The notes below the pieces were generated by a model. It saw nothing but the letters and a program-made list of their open reading frames with translations. It was not told where the DNA came from and searched no databases. This document shows, one piece after another, positions 1-9,590 of a stretch of 64,000 bases of DNA (position 1 is the stretch's first letter; each line of letters begins with the position of its first letter). The DNA comes from Prochlorococcus sp. AG-409-P03 (lineage in GTDB: Bacteria > Cyanobacteriota > Cyanobacteriia > PCC-6307 > Cyanobiaceae). The translations under genes were made by a program, and so were the position numbers. The stretch lies in contig QCKN01000001.1 of the NCBI GenBank assembly GCA_003215295.1, positions 124,001 to 188,000 of the forward strand, read 5' to 3'.

Positions 1-1731
1 TTCCGTATCGGCTACATTTCCTTGCTCGACGATTGCGTAAATGACCCAGTGATCTGGAGTCTCTAGTCTTTGTTTAACGGTACAACTTAAAAATGCTAAG
101 GCATCTATTAGCACAGGCCCTCCTGTAGCAACATCTTCCAACAACCCTACGCCTGCAAAACGATCGGCTCCAGGTGGAAATCGTTTTAGAAATTGACGAA
201 ATAAACCCTTATAGTTATCCTCTCGGAGGATATTGATAATAAATTTATCGCCTACTTGTAGGAAGGCTTCTATAGCTCGATCTTTGGCGACAGCCACTGT
301 TAAACCAGGTGGTTGGAAACTGGCTTGACTAATCCAGCTTGCAATCATTGCACTTCTGCGTCTTCCATTACCTTCTCCCTGGCTTGCTGTAACTACATAA
401 AGGCCCCCACTTAGCCTCCCTAATGCTTTCATGAGATCTCCATCCAAGCTTTTTATGCTCGCTATATTTTTTTTCCGATTAAGTAATTGACCAAGATCAG
501 TGCCGGCTTCTTCGAATTGCTGGTATGTATTCCCATCAGGTTCACACTTGACTCTTAGGGGAGCAAAGGCCTCTTTTTGTCCAAGACTTTGCAATTGGCT
601 TACTACAACATCAATTGGCTCATCATTACCGCCATATGCATCATAAACGGCTATCCATTGCTTTTGGTTTAATGCAGCCATGAGAGTTCCAATTGAGCTT
701 TGCAGTTCAATATTTAAATTACTAGGCCATGTAGGTACTACGACGGCATTTGCTTCTCCAATGATTGCACTGAGTTCTTGAGCATCTGTTGATTGGAGAT
801 CGATTAACTGGACTTGGGTTTCAGCTTTGCTGACACCATGAGCAATAGCCTGACTTAATTGATCACAATATCCATATTGACTGAGGTAGCATACAACTGC
901 ATACTTATCTCCTTGGCTTCGCTTACTGCTCCATTCACGATAATTATTTAGCCACAGGCTTAGATGTTCTCGAAGTATTGGGCCGTGACCTACTGCAATT
1001 GTTTTGATTGAAGGTAGACTATCGATTCGCTTGAGGGCTTGAAGTACGCTACGTGCATTAGGTCCCATTAGACAGTCATAATAAAAACGGAAATCTGCTG
1101 CTATTGCCCTGCTATCTCTATCGAAAACATCATTAGAGCAATAGTGAAGTCCAAAGGCATCACATGTGTACAGAATAGATGTTCCATGGTCGAAGGAGAA
1201 AATAGTGTCCGGCCAATGTAGATTTGGTGCACTGATAAATTCCAAACGATGCGCAGTTTGACTAACTGGGTTAGTACCTAGATCTAGTTCCTCGCCACTT
1301 TTTACTGCCTTACTGCGAAAGGGACGATGTATTTGGTTTTCTAGAAATTTGATTGCTACTTTGGAAGCTATTATCTCAATTTCGGGATTTAGCTCTATTA
1401 GTGCACCAATTAAGCCTGAGTGATCTGGCTCTGTATGACTCACAATTAGATAATCAATTGCCTTGGGTTCAATTTCTTTATGCAAGATACTGAACCAGTC
1501 GCTGTGAAACTTGCTATGACTGGTATCAACTAGTGCTGTTTTAGCCCCTCTTATCAGAAAGCTATTGTAAGTAGTTCCATTTCGGAGACCAAATTCAATA
1601 TCAAAACGACTGCGATCCCAGTCTAATGAGCGGATAGTAGTTGTATCACGATCAATTTGCTCGCATTGCAGGGATAGTCTTTGTGTCTTAGTGCTTGACG
1701 AGCAATTTGATGGTGTGTTTATCGTTGTCAT
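1..1731 (-). CDS. Flavodiiron protein, Flv3-like (3' end outside window)
   Basis: Cyanobacterial class C flavodiiron protein, a soluble enzyme passing NAD(P)H or photosynthetic electrons to O2 in Mehler-like photoprotection. It begins at ATG 1731 and runs off the left edge after 577 codons, so the end is missing. The order is a metallo-beta-lactamase di-iron domain (about residues 30-270), flavodoxin-like FMN domain (about 290-430) and flavin-reductase-like C-terminal domain. The di-iron ligand motifs look canonical: SHTEPDHSG near residue 100, then NLHWPD, CDAFG and VGHGP. Intact ligands fit Flv3 rather than Flv1, whose ligands are usually substituted; that paralogue choice is inference. Picocyanobacteria usually carry two adjacent flv genes, so a second is expected just beyond the left edge. 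Confidence 0.93.
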   Translation of the reverse strand, partial: MTTINTPSNCSSSTKTQRLSLQCEQIDRDTTTIRSLDWDRSRFDIEFGLRNGTTYNSFLIRGAKTALVDTSHSKFHSDWFSILHKEIEPKAIDYLIVSHTEPDHSGLIGALIELNPEIEIIASKVAIKFLENQIHRPFRSKAVKSGEELDLGTNPVSQTAHRLEFISAPNLHWPDTIFSFDHGTSILYTCDAFGLHYCSNDVFDRDSRAIAADFRFYYDCLMGPNARSVLQALKRIDSLPSIKTIAVGHGPILREHLSLWLNNYREWSSKRSQGDKYAVVCYLSQYGYCDQLSQAIAHGVSKAETQVQLIDLQSTDAQELSAIIGEANAVVVPTWPSNLNIELQSSIGTLMAALNQKQWIAVYDAYGGNDEPIDVVVSQLQSLGQKEAFAPLRVKCEPDGNTYQQFEEAGTDLGQLLNRKKNIASIKSLDGDLMKALGRLSGGLYVVTASQGEGNGRRRSAMIASWISQASFQPPGLTVAVAKDRAIEAFLQVGDKFIINILREDNYKGLFRQFLKRFPPGADRFAGVGLLEDVATGGPVLIDALAFLSCTVKQRLETPDHWVIYAIVEQGNVADTE

Positions 1732-1837
1732 GGAACCTTCATGTGAGCCATGCTAAGACTCTACGAAGAATTGCTATGAAGTGGGGATATGGGGAAATCG
1801 CTTTCTCTTTTGATATAAAGATGAACCGTTGATTTTT

Positions 1838-3208
1838 TCATCCCCAAGACACTCTTGGTAACCAATTTACTAGTTCAGGCACCATGATAATTAGTAACAA
1901 GACACTAATTTGTAGAATTACAAACGGCAAAGCACCCCAATAGATTTCTTTGGTTGAAATTGTGTTTGGAGCAACGCCACGTAGATAAAACAGTGCGAAT
2001 CCAAATGGAGGAGTGAGAAAAGAAGTTTGTAGGTTGGCTCCTATTACTACCCCAAACCATAAGAGTGCATCTTGACCAAGTAGTTCGCGTGCGGCTGGTA
2101 GGAGTAGTGGAACCGCAATAAAAGCGATTTCGAAAAAATCTATGAAAAACCCTAAGAAGAAAATAATTAGCATGCTGAATGCCATGAATCCAAGCTTTCC
2201 TCCTGGCAAATTAAGTAAAATGTTTGCAATCAACTCATCGCCACCTACACCGCGAAAAACCAAGCTAAAGGCTGTTGAGCCAAGCAATATTGCCATTACC
2301 ATCGATGTTGTGCGAAGAGTTTCATCACATACTTTTGAAAGTGCTTTTCGGCTAAACCCTCTATTAATAGCAGCAAGTCCCATTGCTCCTATTGCACCGA
2401 GTGTTCCTGCTTCTGTAGGTGTTGCGATTCCAAAAAATATGCTTCCTAGAACTATTAGAATTAATCCAAGAGGAGGCATCATTACGCTCAATAGTTGTAA
2501 TAGTTGACGTGGTGAGAAACTTATCGATTCTTGCCTAGGGGTTAGTTCTGGCTTGACTCTGCTAATTACGAGGACATAAAGTGCGAATGCACCTGCCATT
2601 AATATTCCAGGTATTAGAGATCCAAGAAACAAGTCACCTACTGAGATTCCTAGTTGATCTCCTAGAACTACAAGTACAATACTTGGAGGAATAATCTGAC
2701 CGAGTGTTCCTGATGCTGCAATTACACCTGTAGCTAGAGAGCGGTTATACCCTGAACGAACCATTGCAGGAAGAGATATCAAACCCATAGTTGTGACGGT
2801 TGCAGCAACCACTCCGGTGGTTGCTGCAAGTAATGACCCGACTAAAACAACTGCTAAAGCCAATCCGCCTCGAACCCGACCGAGAAGTTTCGCCATGCTG
2901 TCGAGGAGACGTTCTGCTATCCCAGATGTCTCTAGCATTGCTCCCATAAAAATAAATGCAGGTATAGCTAATAACGTAAAGTTGCTCATTATTCCTAGAA
3001 TTCTTTGGGGCAGTGCAGTTACAAATAGAGGTTCAATGACACCTAATGCCATCCCTATTAATGAGAAAATAAGTGCGATGCCACCTAAACAGAAGGCTAC
3101 TGGATATCCACTTAAAAGTACAAATATTAGACCTATAAACATCCCTGGCCCTAGAATGACTCCTGCATTAAAGCTAATGACATAACCAAGTAATTCTATA
3201 TCAACCAA
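1838..3208 (-). CDS. dctM: TRAP transporter large permease (DctM family)
   Basis: Large membrane subunit of a tripartite ATP-independent periplasmic transporter, expected to couple Na+ entry to uptake of a carboxylate in the inner membrane. The 456-residue product is hydrophobic throughout with about 12 predicted membrane segments and the glycine/proline-rich family stretches (GTLGQIIPPSIVLVVLG, TPTEAGTLGAIGA). It is the last gene of a minus-strand operon, starting 2 bp after the dctQ stop. The start is TTG; an AGGTGA ribosome-binding-like sequence lies a few bases upstream, and the next ATG is 22 codons in and would remove conserved sequence. Length matches the DctM family. Confidence 0.93.
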   Translation of the reverse strand: MVDIELLGYVISFNAGVILGPGMFIGLIFVLLSGYPVAFCLGGIALIFSLIGMALGVIEPLFVTALPQRILGIMSNFTLLAIPAFIFMGAMLETSGIAERLLDSMAKLLGRVRGGLALAVVLVGSLLAATTGVVAATVTTMGLISLPAMVRSGYNRSLATGVIAASGTLGQIIPPSIVLVVLGDQLGISVGDLFLGSLIPGILMAGAFALYVLVISRVKPELTPRQESISFSPRQLLQLLSVMMPPLGLILIVLGSIFFGIATPTEAGTLGAIGAMGLAAINRGFSRKALSKVCDETLRTTSMVMAILLGSTAFSLVFRGVGGDELIANILLNLPGGKLGFMAFSMLIIFFLGFFIDFFEIAFIAVPLLLPAARELLGQDALLWFGVVIGANLQTSFLTPPFGFALFYLRGVAPNTISTKEIYWGALPFVILQISVLLLIIMVPELVNWLPRVSWG

Positions 3209-3210
3209 AT

Positions 3211-3762
3211 CTATTCACCTGTATTTCTATTTGATTTTTTTGGTGCGGCACTTTTCAGTCTAATTACATTTCGAATTACGTCTGACGTTCCTTGAAGACT
3301 TAAAAGTAGGAACCCTATTGGAATAAGTGATTTTATCCAGTAGCGTGGCAACCCATAAGCATCTGGAGAGGCTTCATTGATTTTCCAAGATTGAATAGCT
3401 GGTTCTATTGAAATAGCCATCACCCCTAGTGCAAATGGTAACAACAGAAAGATTGCTCCGATTAGTTCGATAAGTATTTTGCGTTTTGTGCTCCATCTCC
3501 CTTGGAGTACGTCAACTCTTACATGACCTTGACGCTGCAATGTCCAACCTAGCCCTACCAAGAAAACAACATCAAAAAGATACCATTGCCCTTCTATGAG
3601 AGCATTGGAGCTTAGGTTCGTACCAATGGCGACTCCTAAATACCTCCCGAGGACATTCCAAAAGCCTAATCCAAGCATCAATAACACAGCCCAACGACCT
3701 ATTAATGCACTGAAGTGGTTGATTTTGTCTAGTTGATTTGCTAGCACAAGCCATTGCTTCAT
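3211..3762 (-). CDS. dctQ: TRAP transporter small permease (DctQ family)
   Basis: Small membrane subunit of the TRAP transporter, linking the binding protein to DctM. It has 183 residues, four predicted transmembrane segments and the family motif LGRYLG after the first helix, with an acidic/tryptophan stretch (EGQWYLFDVVFL) typical of DctQ. The start is ATG. It sits 18 bp downstream of the binding protein gene and 2 bp upstream of dctM, so the three subunits are almost certainly cotranscribed. The short C-terminal tail is basic and polar. Confidence 0.9.
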   Translation of the reverse strand: MKQWLVLANQLDKINHFSALIGRWAVLLMLGLGFWNVLGRYLGVAIGTNLSSNALIEGQWYLFDVVFLVGLGWTLQRQGHVRVDVLQGRWSTKRKILIELIGAIFLLLPFALGVMAISIEPAIQSWKINEASPDAYGLPRYWIKSLIPIGFLLLSLQGTSDVIRNVIRLKSAAPKKSNRNTGE

Positions 3763-3780
3763 ATAGAACTCTCCTATTTG

Positions 3781-4884
3781 TTAGTAGTTAAAGCGAGAGA
3801 GGGAGAATTGATTGACCTTGTTCCATGCATAAACTTCTGTACGGAAAGTCATCCAATTGTTAAAGAGCTGGCGAAATTCCCTATCTTTCGTGGAGTAATC
3901 AGCATAAAGTTGGAATGCTGCTTCTTGGGCTGATTTCAGGATATTGTCTGAGTAAGGAACTAGCGTTGTGTCTCCTTTGGAAAGTCTCTGTAAAGCAGCT
4001 CCATTGAGGTTGTCATAACGATTAAGCATAGTCAGATTTGCTTCATAACAGGCTGTAGTAAAGATGGCTTTGTATTCATTTGGCAGTTTATTCCAGGCTT
4101 TTTGGTTGACCAGTGCCGTGAGAGTAGGGCCTGGTTCCCACCATCCTGGGTAGTAGTAGAAATTTGCAGCTCGATGGAGACCTAGTTTTTCGTCGTCGTA
4201 GGGCCCTGTCCATTCGGCGGCATCAATTGCTCCTCTTTCAAGTGCTAAGTAGATCTCACCTGCAGCGATTTGCTGCACATTGACACCTAACTGAGCCATG
4301 ACATCGCCTCCCAACCCTGGAATACGCATTTTTAGGCCTTGCAGGGAGTTCAGGCTTTCTATTTTTTGTTTGAACCACCCACCCATTTGGGCTCCTGTGT
4401 TACCTGCTGGAAAACTAATGACTCCAAAGTCTCCATAAATACGATTTAGTGCTTCATTTCCACCACCTTCATAGAGCCATGCATTTTGTTGTTGCGCCGA
4501 TAGTCCGAAAGGAAGAGAGGTTCCAAAAGAAAAAGATGGATTCTTACCTTTGTAGTAGTAACTAGCTGTATGCCCACACTCTACTGACCCAGCTTGTACG
4601 GCATCTAATACTTCTAATCCAGGAACTAATTCTCCACCTGCGTAAGATTTGATTTGGAAGTTTCCTCCACTAAGGGATTGAACTCTTTGGCAAATGGTTT
4701 CTGCACCACCATAAATTGTGTCTAATGAGGGAGGCCAGCTTGTGGCCATTCGCCAGCGGACTTTTGGCAGTGCACTCGTGGTTGCCTCACTTTCTTGACG
4801 GATGGTGCAGGAACTAATTAAGCCTGCACTTACTGCACTAGTAATTGCTATAGCACTAGTGCCTAGAAGTTTTCTACGTTGCAT
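3781..4884 (-). CDS. TRAP substrate-binding protein, 2-oxo-acid (TakP) type, Tat-lipoprotein signal
   Basis: Periplasmic substrate-binding subunit (367 aa, ATG start). The N-terminus has MQRRKLLG followed by a hydrophobic run and a lipobox-like LISSC, suggesting Tat export and lipid anchoring. The mature part matches the TakP-like branch of DctP proteins, known for 2-oxo acids or lactate: TSWPPSLDTIYGGA, RIPGLGGDVM, and the ligand loop GAIDAAEWTGPYDDEK near residue 226, followed by YYYPGWWEPGP. Substrate assignment is from motif similarity only; alpha-keto acids such as pyruvate are the leading candidates. It is first in the operon with dctQ and dctM. A promoter should lie in the roughly 100 bp before it. 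Confidence 0.92.
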   Translation of the reverse strand: MQRRKLLGTSAIAITSAVSAGLISSCTIRQESEATTSALPKVRWRMATSWPPSLDTIYGGAETICQRVQSLSGGNFQIKSYAGGELVPGLEVLDAVQAGSVECGHTASYYYKGKNPSFSFGTSLPFGLSAQQQNAWLYEGGGNEALNRIYGDFGVISFPAGNTGAQMGGWFKQKIESLNSLQGLKMRIPGLGGDVMAQLGVNVQQIAAGEIYLALERGAIDAAEWTGPYDDEKLGLHRAANFYYYPGWWEPGPTLTALVNQKAWNKLPNEYKAIFTTACYEANLTMLNRYDNLNGAALQRLSKGDTTLVPYSDNILKSAQEAAFQLYADYSTKDREFRQLFNNWMTFRTEVYAWNKVNQFSLSRFNY

Positions 4885-4990
4885 ACCTTCCTCGTTTCAT
4901 TGAATCTTAAGGTGATAGGCACTTTATACTTTAAGTTATTTCAAACTTTGAATAGTTTTCGCTAGAAGATTAATTAGTTATTTTGTTCTC

Positions 4991-5491
4991 TTAATAATTA
5001 GTTTTGCATGGTTTTGAGAGACTCCGCCAGTGATTAAAAGTGGCGGCTTGCCCATATACATCTCCTTGTTCATCCCAAATAGTCCATATTTTTGCATTTT
5101 TGATCATGAAACACTCTCCTTTACTGTTAACCCTGATTCCCTCATAGTTTTCTATTGAGTTGTTTTTGGAGAGTCCTTGCAAGCTAATTTCGCGTTGCTT
5201 GCGTTCCTGAACTGGCGCTGTTAGACGTGATGGCATTCCGATCATTTCCTCCCAGCATCTGTGCCAAAGCTTGAGGGCAGATGCATTTGCATAAGTTAAA
5301 GTAGGGTCATCTTCATTGTTATGCGATAGCACGGGGCTTTTTAGGAGATAGAGGTTATGAGCTTGCTCTTGTTCAGATATAGATATTTCTTGGAACTTTA
5401 TTAGTGGTTGACAAAAAGCACTGCTATATGACGCTAATAGTAGACGTATGACTCTCAGGGTTTTGTCCGTTAGCCAGGGGCTTTTATTCAC
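4991..5491 (-). CDS. MEKHLA domain protein
   Basis: The 166-residue product matches the MEKHLA domain, a PAS-like fold also found at the C-terminus of plant HD-ZIP III factors; its bacterial role is not established. Recognisable parts are the LTYANASALKLW segment, the MPSRLTAPVQERKQRE segment and a C-terminal WTIWDEQGDVYGQAATF strand set. It starts at GTG and overlaps the end of the SWIM gene by 8 bp, so it is translationally coupled to it and is third in an SNF2-SWIM-MEKHLA operon. It may sense a small ligand or redox state; that is inference. Confidence 0.82.
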   Translation of the reverse strand: MNKSPWLTDKTLRVIRLLLASYSSAFCQPLIKFQEISISEQEQAHNLYLLKSPVLSHNNEDDPTLTYANASALKLWHRCWEEMIGMPSRLTAPVQERKQREISLQGLSKNNSIENYEGIRVNSKGECFMIKNAKIWTIWDEQGDVYGQAATFNHWRSLSKPCKTNY

Positions 5492-6371
5492 CTGCTGCCA
5501 TCGCTTGCATCATTGCTTTTTGGGCAAGGGCTTGACCTTCTCGGTGTAGGTGGGATAAGAATTTCTGACGAGCTTCGGGAAAACGCGGCTCTTCGGCTAG
5601 GGGTAAATCACCGGCGGAATGTAGTCCTGTGTCTCCATCCATTGCTGGCGTGATGACAACTAAATCAGAGTTGAGATTCCCTTCATATTTCCACCAAAGA
5701 CTTGGGTCTGCCACGGCTGGATGAGGAACGGCGGGTAAATCATGATTTATAGGAGATTGACTTTCTTGTTTTGCAGCCTTAGCAAGTTCTGCAAGCACTT
5801 CACGACGTTGTTCTGCTAGATCTGCCAATAATTTTGTTCTTGTTCTGCCTCTGAGTTGGAAGAGGACAAATGGGTCTTCACTGAAGCGATCACCCATCAG
5901 ATAATAGATTGCGCTGATGTGCTTACAGGGGTTGGCTTTATCCGGACAATTACATTCGCTTCGTACTTCTTGTAGTTTGAATGGAAAAAGTCTACGTCCA
6001 CTTGCTGCAAAAGCTCTTTCGATGTCTGCTGGCATGATTCCAGCTAATAGTTGTGCTGACCAACGTGCTTTTTGAGTTAATGCTTCAAGAACATATTGCC
6101 AATCCTCGTCATTTAAGACATCAAGCCAGAGCTTGACTTTATAAGGATCTTCTCCAGTGCCTTGTACACGCGCATGAACTCGTCTTCCTTCAAATCTTAT
6201 TGATGTCACATTTCCTTCTCTTGCATAAGTCCATGCTCTCTCCAGCCGCTTTTTAAAGCGGTAGGAATTAATGAGTTCCATCCATTGTTCTACCCACCAA
6301 GGTTGTTGAGCAAGACCATCCTCACTCAATGCAGTTGTGATCTCAGTACTATTGGGAGATGTGTTAGTCAT
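5484..6371 (-). CDS. SWIM zinc-finger protein
   Basis: The 295-aa soluble protein carries a SWIM-type zinc finger, CNCPDKANPCKH, near residues 140-152, matching CxC...CxH. SWIM fingers bind nucleic acids or protein partners. The N-terminal half resembles the cyanobacterial protein encoded beside the SNF2 helicase (WTYAREGNVTSIRFEGRRVHARVQG). It starts at ATG 15 bp downstream of the helicase and overlaps the MEKHLA gene by 8 bp. SWIM and SNF2 genes are often paired in bacteria, so it probably recruits or targets the helicase. The C-terminal third is alanine- and acidic-rich and may be flexible. Confidence 0.88.
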   Translation of the reverse strand: MTNTSPNSTEITTALSEDGLAQQPWWVEQWMELINSYRFKKRLERAWTYAREGNVTSIRFEGRRVHARVQGTGEDPYKVKLWLDVLNDEDWQYVLEALTQKARWSAQLLAGIMPADIERAFAASGRRLFPFKLQEVRSECNCPDKANPCKHISAIYYLMGDRFSEDPFVLFQLRGRTRTKLLADLAEQRREVLAELAKAAKQESQSPINHDLPAVPHPAVADPSLWWKYEGNLNSDLVVITPAMDGDTGLHSAGDLPLAEEPRFPEARQKFLSHLHREGQALAQKAMMQAMAAGE

Positions 6372-6386
6372 GATTTGAACAGTCAG

Positions 6387-9300
6387 TTAGGTATCTTCGA
6401 GTGCGACTAAGTCGCGTAGCTCACTTACACCCAGACCTCCTAACCAGTCTTCTCCTGATCCAATTATATCTTCAGCCAGTCTCGACTTTTCACGAATCAT
6501 CCGGTCGATTTTCTCTTCTACTGATCCGCTTGTAATAAATTTATGAACCATTACACGATTCGACTGGCCAATGCGATATGCACGATCGGTAGCTTGATTT
6601 TCTACAGCAGGATTCCACCATCGATCCACATGAAAAACATGACTTGCTCTTGTTAAGTTGAGGCCGACGCCACCAGCTTTCAGCGATAGCAGAAAAATTT
6701 GTGGCCCTCGAGGGTCTTCTTGAAAACGGTCTACCATTGCTTGTCTTTCCGTTTTAGTTGTGCCGCCGTGTAGAAATGGAACGTCAAACCCCCATCTTTT
6801 TTGTAAATAGGCTTGGAGGAGGTGCCCCCATTCAGCGAATTGGGTGAAGAGAAGCCCTCTATCACCTGCCTCAACTATTTCTTCGAGAATCTCTTCTAAC
6901 CTTTGCAGTTTCGCTGAACGTTTAATAAAACCCTCATCAATAACACTTTCTTTTAGTGCAAGGGCGGGGTGATTACAGATTTGTTTGAGACGGGTTAATA
7001 GTCCAAGAACTTTGCCGTGTCGTTGTCCTTTGGGTGCTCGTGCAATTGCATCTAACGTATCTTCAACAGTTTTTCGGTAAAGACTGTTTTGTTCTTTGCT
7101 CAGGCTTACCCATTCACTGAGTTCAATTTTTTCAGGAAGATCCGAGATAATTGCTTTATCAGTTTTTAATCTTCGCAAGAGGAAGGGACTTACACGTGAT
7201 TTTAAATCTTTAAGAGATGACATATCTCCATATCGTTCAATAGGTAGTCGATATCTTTGACGAAAAAAGTCTTCCTCTCCTAACACTTTTGGATTGAGAA
7301 AATCCATCAGTGCCCAAAGTTCGCTAACGCGATTTTCTACCGGTGTTCCAGTTAACGCAATCCTAAACCGGTTACTTTTATTTGGCCTTGCTATGTCGCG
7401 GGTTGCCTGACTTTGTTTTGCATTTGGATTTTTAATTGCTTGTGCTTCGTCAATTACTATCCCTTGCCAGTCGATTGTTTCTAATAGCTCGATATCGCGT
7501 TGCATTAGACCATAGCTAGTGAGCACGAGATCTATTTTTTTTAATGCTTGCTTTAATTCTGATGGAGTGGATGGGCGTTTTGGGCCGTAGTGCTCAAAAA
7601 CATCCAACTCAGGAGTAAATGCCTGTGCTTCTCTTTTCCAGTTGGTTAGTACTGAGGTTGGTGCAATGAGCATTACAGGCCGCTTGAGTTCCTGTTCAGC
7701 CTTGAGATGCTGCAGGAAGGCAAGAAGTTGGATAGTCTTGCCAAGACCCATGTCATCTGCAAGACAGGCACCCTGGTCAAATCTATGAAGGAAGGCCAAC
7801 CAACCCAAGCCTCTTTCTTGATAAGGTCTTAGTTGTCCAACAAACCCATCTGGTGCAGGTAGTGGGTCAGGTGCTTTTTGTTGGTGATATTGCTCTAGAA
7901 CACTGTGAAGTCTTGGCCCTGGCTGAAAGCTATGAACTGGAAGTTTCATTAGAGTATCCCCTTCCGCTGCGGTTAATCTCAGAGCGTCATCCAGACTGAG
8001 ATTTGGATTCGTACTACAAAAGCGTTCAGCATTTTTGAGATCATTGGGTCTTAATTCAATCCAAGCATCTTTATGGCGGACTAGCGGGCTTCTCTTCCCT
8101 GCAAGTTGCTCGAGTTCCCGTAGAGTTAATGTCACCCCACCAATCATTAACTCCCACTCCCAATCAAGACTTTCTCCGAGAGTAATGCCTCTAGAGGTAC
8201 TGGAAAGCTCTGCTTTAATAGCTATGCCAAGGCGACTTGCTAAGCCTCCTGAGAGACTTGGTGGTAATTCTACTCCAACACCAACATCTCGTAGTTGATT
8301 GGAGGCAGTACGCACGAGAACAAATGCCTCTGCTGGTGTTAGTTGCATTGACTCGGGAGTGGCAGTATTTAGGCCTCTCTCTATTGGCTCAAAAACCGTT
8401 AGTGCTCTTCCTAAGCCTTCTAAAAGAACTTCACCAGCATGTTCTACTCTGACTTCTCCCAGTTGTAGAACTTGAGAGCCTGAAGCCCAGGCGGTGGATG
8501 CAGGAACTTTTAGTGTTGGGTCTGCCTCTGCTTGTAAGGAAAAACGCAGCTCCCATAAATCATCTCCTTCCAGCGGAGTAAATAATTCAAGACAAGTTCT
8601 TGCTGGAGCTACACTCCCAGAGATACCTTCTCGCCAGTGACTGCTTGCTTTTGCAAGTCGCTCTACTTCTTCATCCTGAAGCGTTATAACTCCTGTTTCT
8701 GAGCCAAGTGCTTTCTGCCAAGTTGCTAACAGAGGGTCAAGGCCCTCAGTGTTGGGTGTAAACCCTTGTCGGAGTTGTGCATCTACAAGATTCCCCAGAA
8801 GATTGGCCACTCGCAGACGGCCACTGCGTGGACGACACGAGGCCACTGGGTTGGAAGCACGCATTGCTTCGGGACGAAGTCGTGTTGTGCGATTACTTCT
8901 TTTGCCAGTGGGCTCTCGCCATGGCAGAGCACATGTTGCCACCAACGGAAGCTGTGCAGCTAGCTCTTCTAACCGTCTTCGATCATCCTCACGATTTAGG
9001 AGCGGTACCCAACGAGCTCGATGCGGATAGCCTTCTCCTTTACTGAGTTCAACTTGTGGTAGCCATCTGCCACGGGCAATAATGCTAAGAGCCCATCGTT
9101 GGAGATGGCTCCACCATCGTAATTCGTCTCCTAAATCGGGATTTTCTCCAGAGAGTGGCAGGGTTGAAAGCCATGCTGTTGCGGCGCCAGGTTCAATAGC
9201 GAGGCCTTGAACTTGCCACGGCCACCATTCACATGCTTGTGGGATTGGCTCTCCAGCTTGTAAGGGAAGTCCTGTCCACTGAGACTCATTTTCTTCTTTA

Positions 9301-9590
9301 GTTTGCGTGTTTGTGCTTTGAGCTTTCCTTTTGTTGATAGGTTTCGCACGTCGGCTAGGTAGTGTGAGGCAAGCCGTTGCATCAATGATTCCATTTGGCA
9401 TCATATTTTTTTCATTCAGCCAGTTGCGTAGTTCTTCTGGTTGAAGGGTAAAAGGATGTACTGCTGGTGTGCTTCCTGGTCCAGCGGGACAAGCAACTCT
9501 CCAGGTATCTGCCCACACAAGAAGAGCTGGACGTCCAGAACTGGTTGGTGTTCTGATGGCTGGCAGCCAGGTGGCGTGCAGCAGGCTCAT
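6387..9590 (-). CDS. SNF2-family DNA helicase/translocase
   Basis: A 1067-aa Swi2/Snf2 ATPase expected to translocate on double-stranded DNA and remodel protein-DNA complexes. The C-terminal half has the full motor: motif I DDMGLGKT near residue 610, the DEAQ box near 713, motif III ALTGTPVENR, and late motifs LKAGGVGLNLTRASHV and DRAYRIGQ. The N-terminal 550 residues are a bacterial SNF2 extension. It starts at ATG (MSLLHATWLP) and leads the operon with the SWIM and MEKHLA genes. Its exact function (repair, replication restart or defence) is unknown. No nuclease or methylase neighbour is visible to support a restriction system. Confidence 0.93.
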   Translation of the reverse strand: MSLLHATWLPAIRTPTSSGRPALLVWADTWRVACPAGPGSTPAVHPFTLQPEELRNWLNEKNMMPNGIIDATACLTLPSRRAKPINKRKAQSTNTQTKEENESQWTGLPLQAGEPIPQACEWWPWQVQGLAIEPGAATAWLSTLPLSGENPDLGDELRWWSHLQRWALSIIARGRWLPQVELSKGEGYPHRARWVPLLNREDDRRRLEELAAQLPLVATCALPWREPTGKRSNRTTRLRPEAMRASNPVASCRPRSGRLRVANLLGNLVDAQLRQGFTPNTEGLDPLLATWQKALGSETGVITLQDEEVERLAKASSHWREGISGSVAPARTCLELFTPLEGDDLWELRFSLQAEADPTLKVPASTAWASGSQVLQLGEVRVEHAGEVLLEGLGRALTVFEPIERGLNTATPESMQLTPAEAFVLVRTASNQLRDVGVGVELPPSLSGGLASRLGIAIKAELSSTSRGITLGESLDWEWELMIGGVTLTLRELEQLAGKRSPLVRHKDAWIELRPNDLKNAERFCSTNPNLSLDDALRLTAAEGDTLMKLPVHSFQPGPRLHSVLEQYHQQKAPDPLPAPDGFVGQLRPYQERGLGWLAFLHRFDQGACLADDMGLGKTIQLLAFLQHLKAEQELKRPVMLIAPTSVLTNWKREAQAFTPELDVFEHYGPKRPSTPSELKQALKKIDLVLTSYGLMQRDIELLETIDWQGIVIDEAQAIKNPNAKQSQATRDIARPNKSNRFRIALTGTPVENRVSELWALMDFLNPKVLGEEDFFRQRYRLPIERYGDMSSLKDLKSRVSPFLLRRLKTDKAIISDLPEKIELSEWVSLSKEQNSLYRKTVEDTLDAIARAPKGQRHGKVLGLLTRLKQICNHPALALKESVIDEGFIKRSAKLQRLEEILEEIVEAGDRGLLFTQFAEWGHLLQAYLQKRWGFDVPFLHGGTTKTERQAMVDRFQEDPRGPQIFLLSLKAGGVGLNLTRASHVFHVDRWWNPAVENQATDRAYRIGQSNRVMVHKFITSGSVEEKIDRMIREKSRLAEDIIGSGEDWLGGLGVSELRDLVALEDT

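Noticed and set aside
6387-9590. SNF2 helicase as part of a restriction or DISARM-like defence system
   Set aside because: No methylase, nuclease, PLD or DUF1998 neighbour is present; SWIM and MEKHLA partners do not fit known systems.
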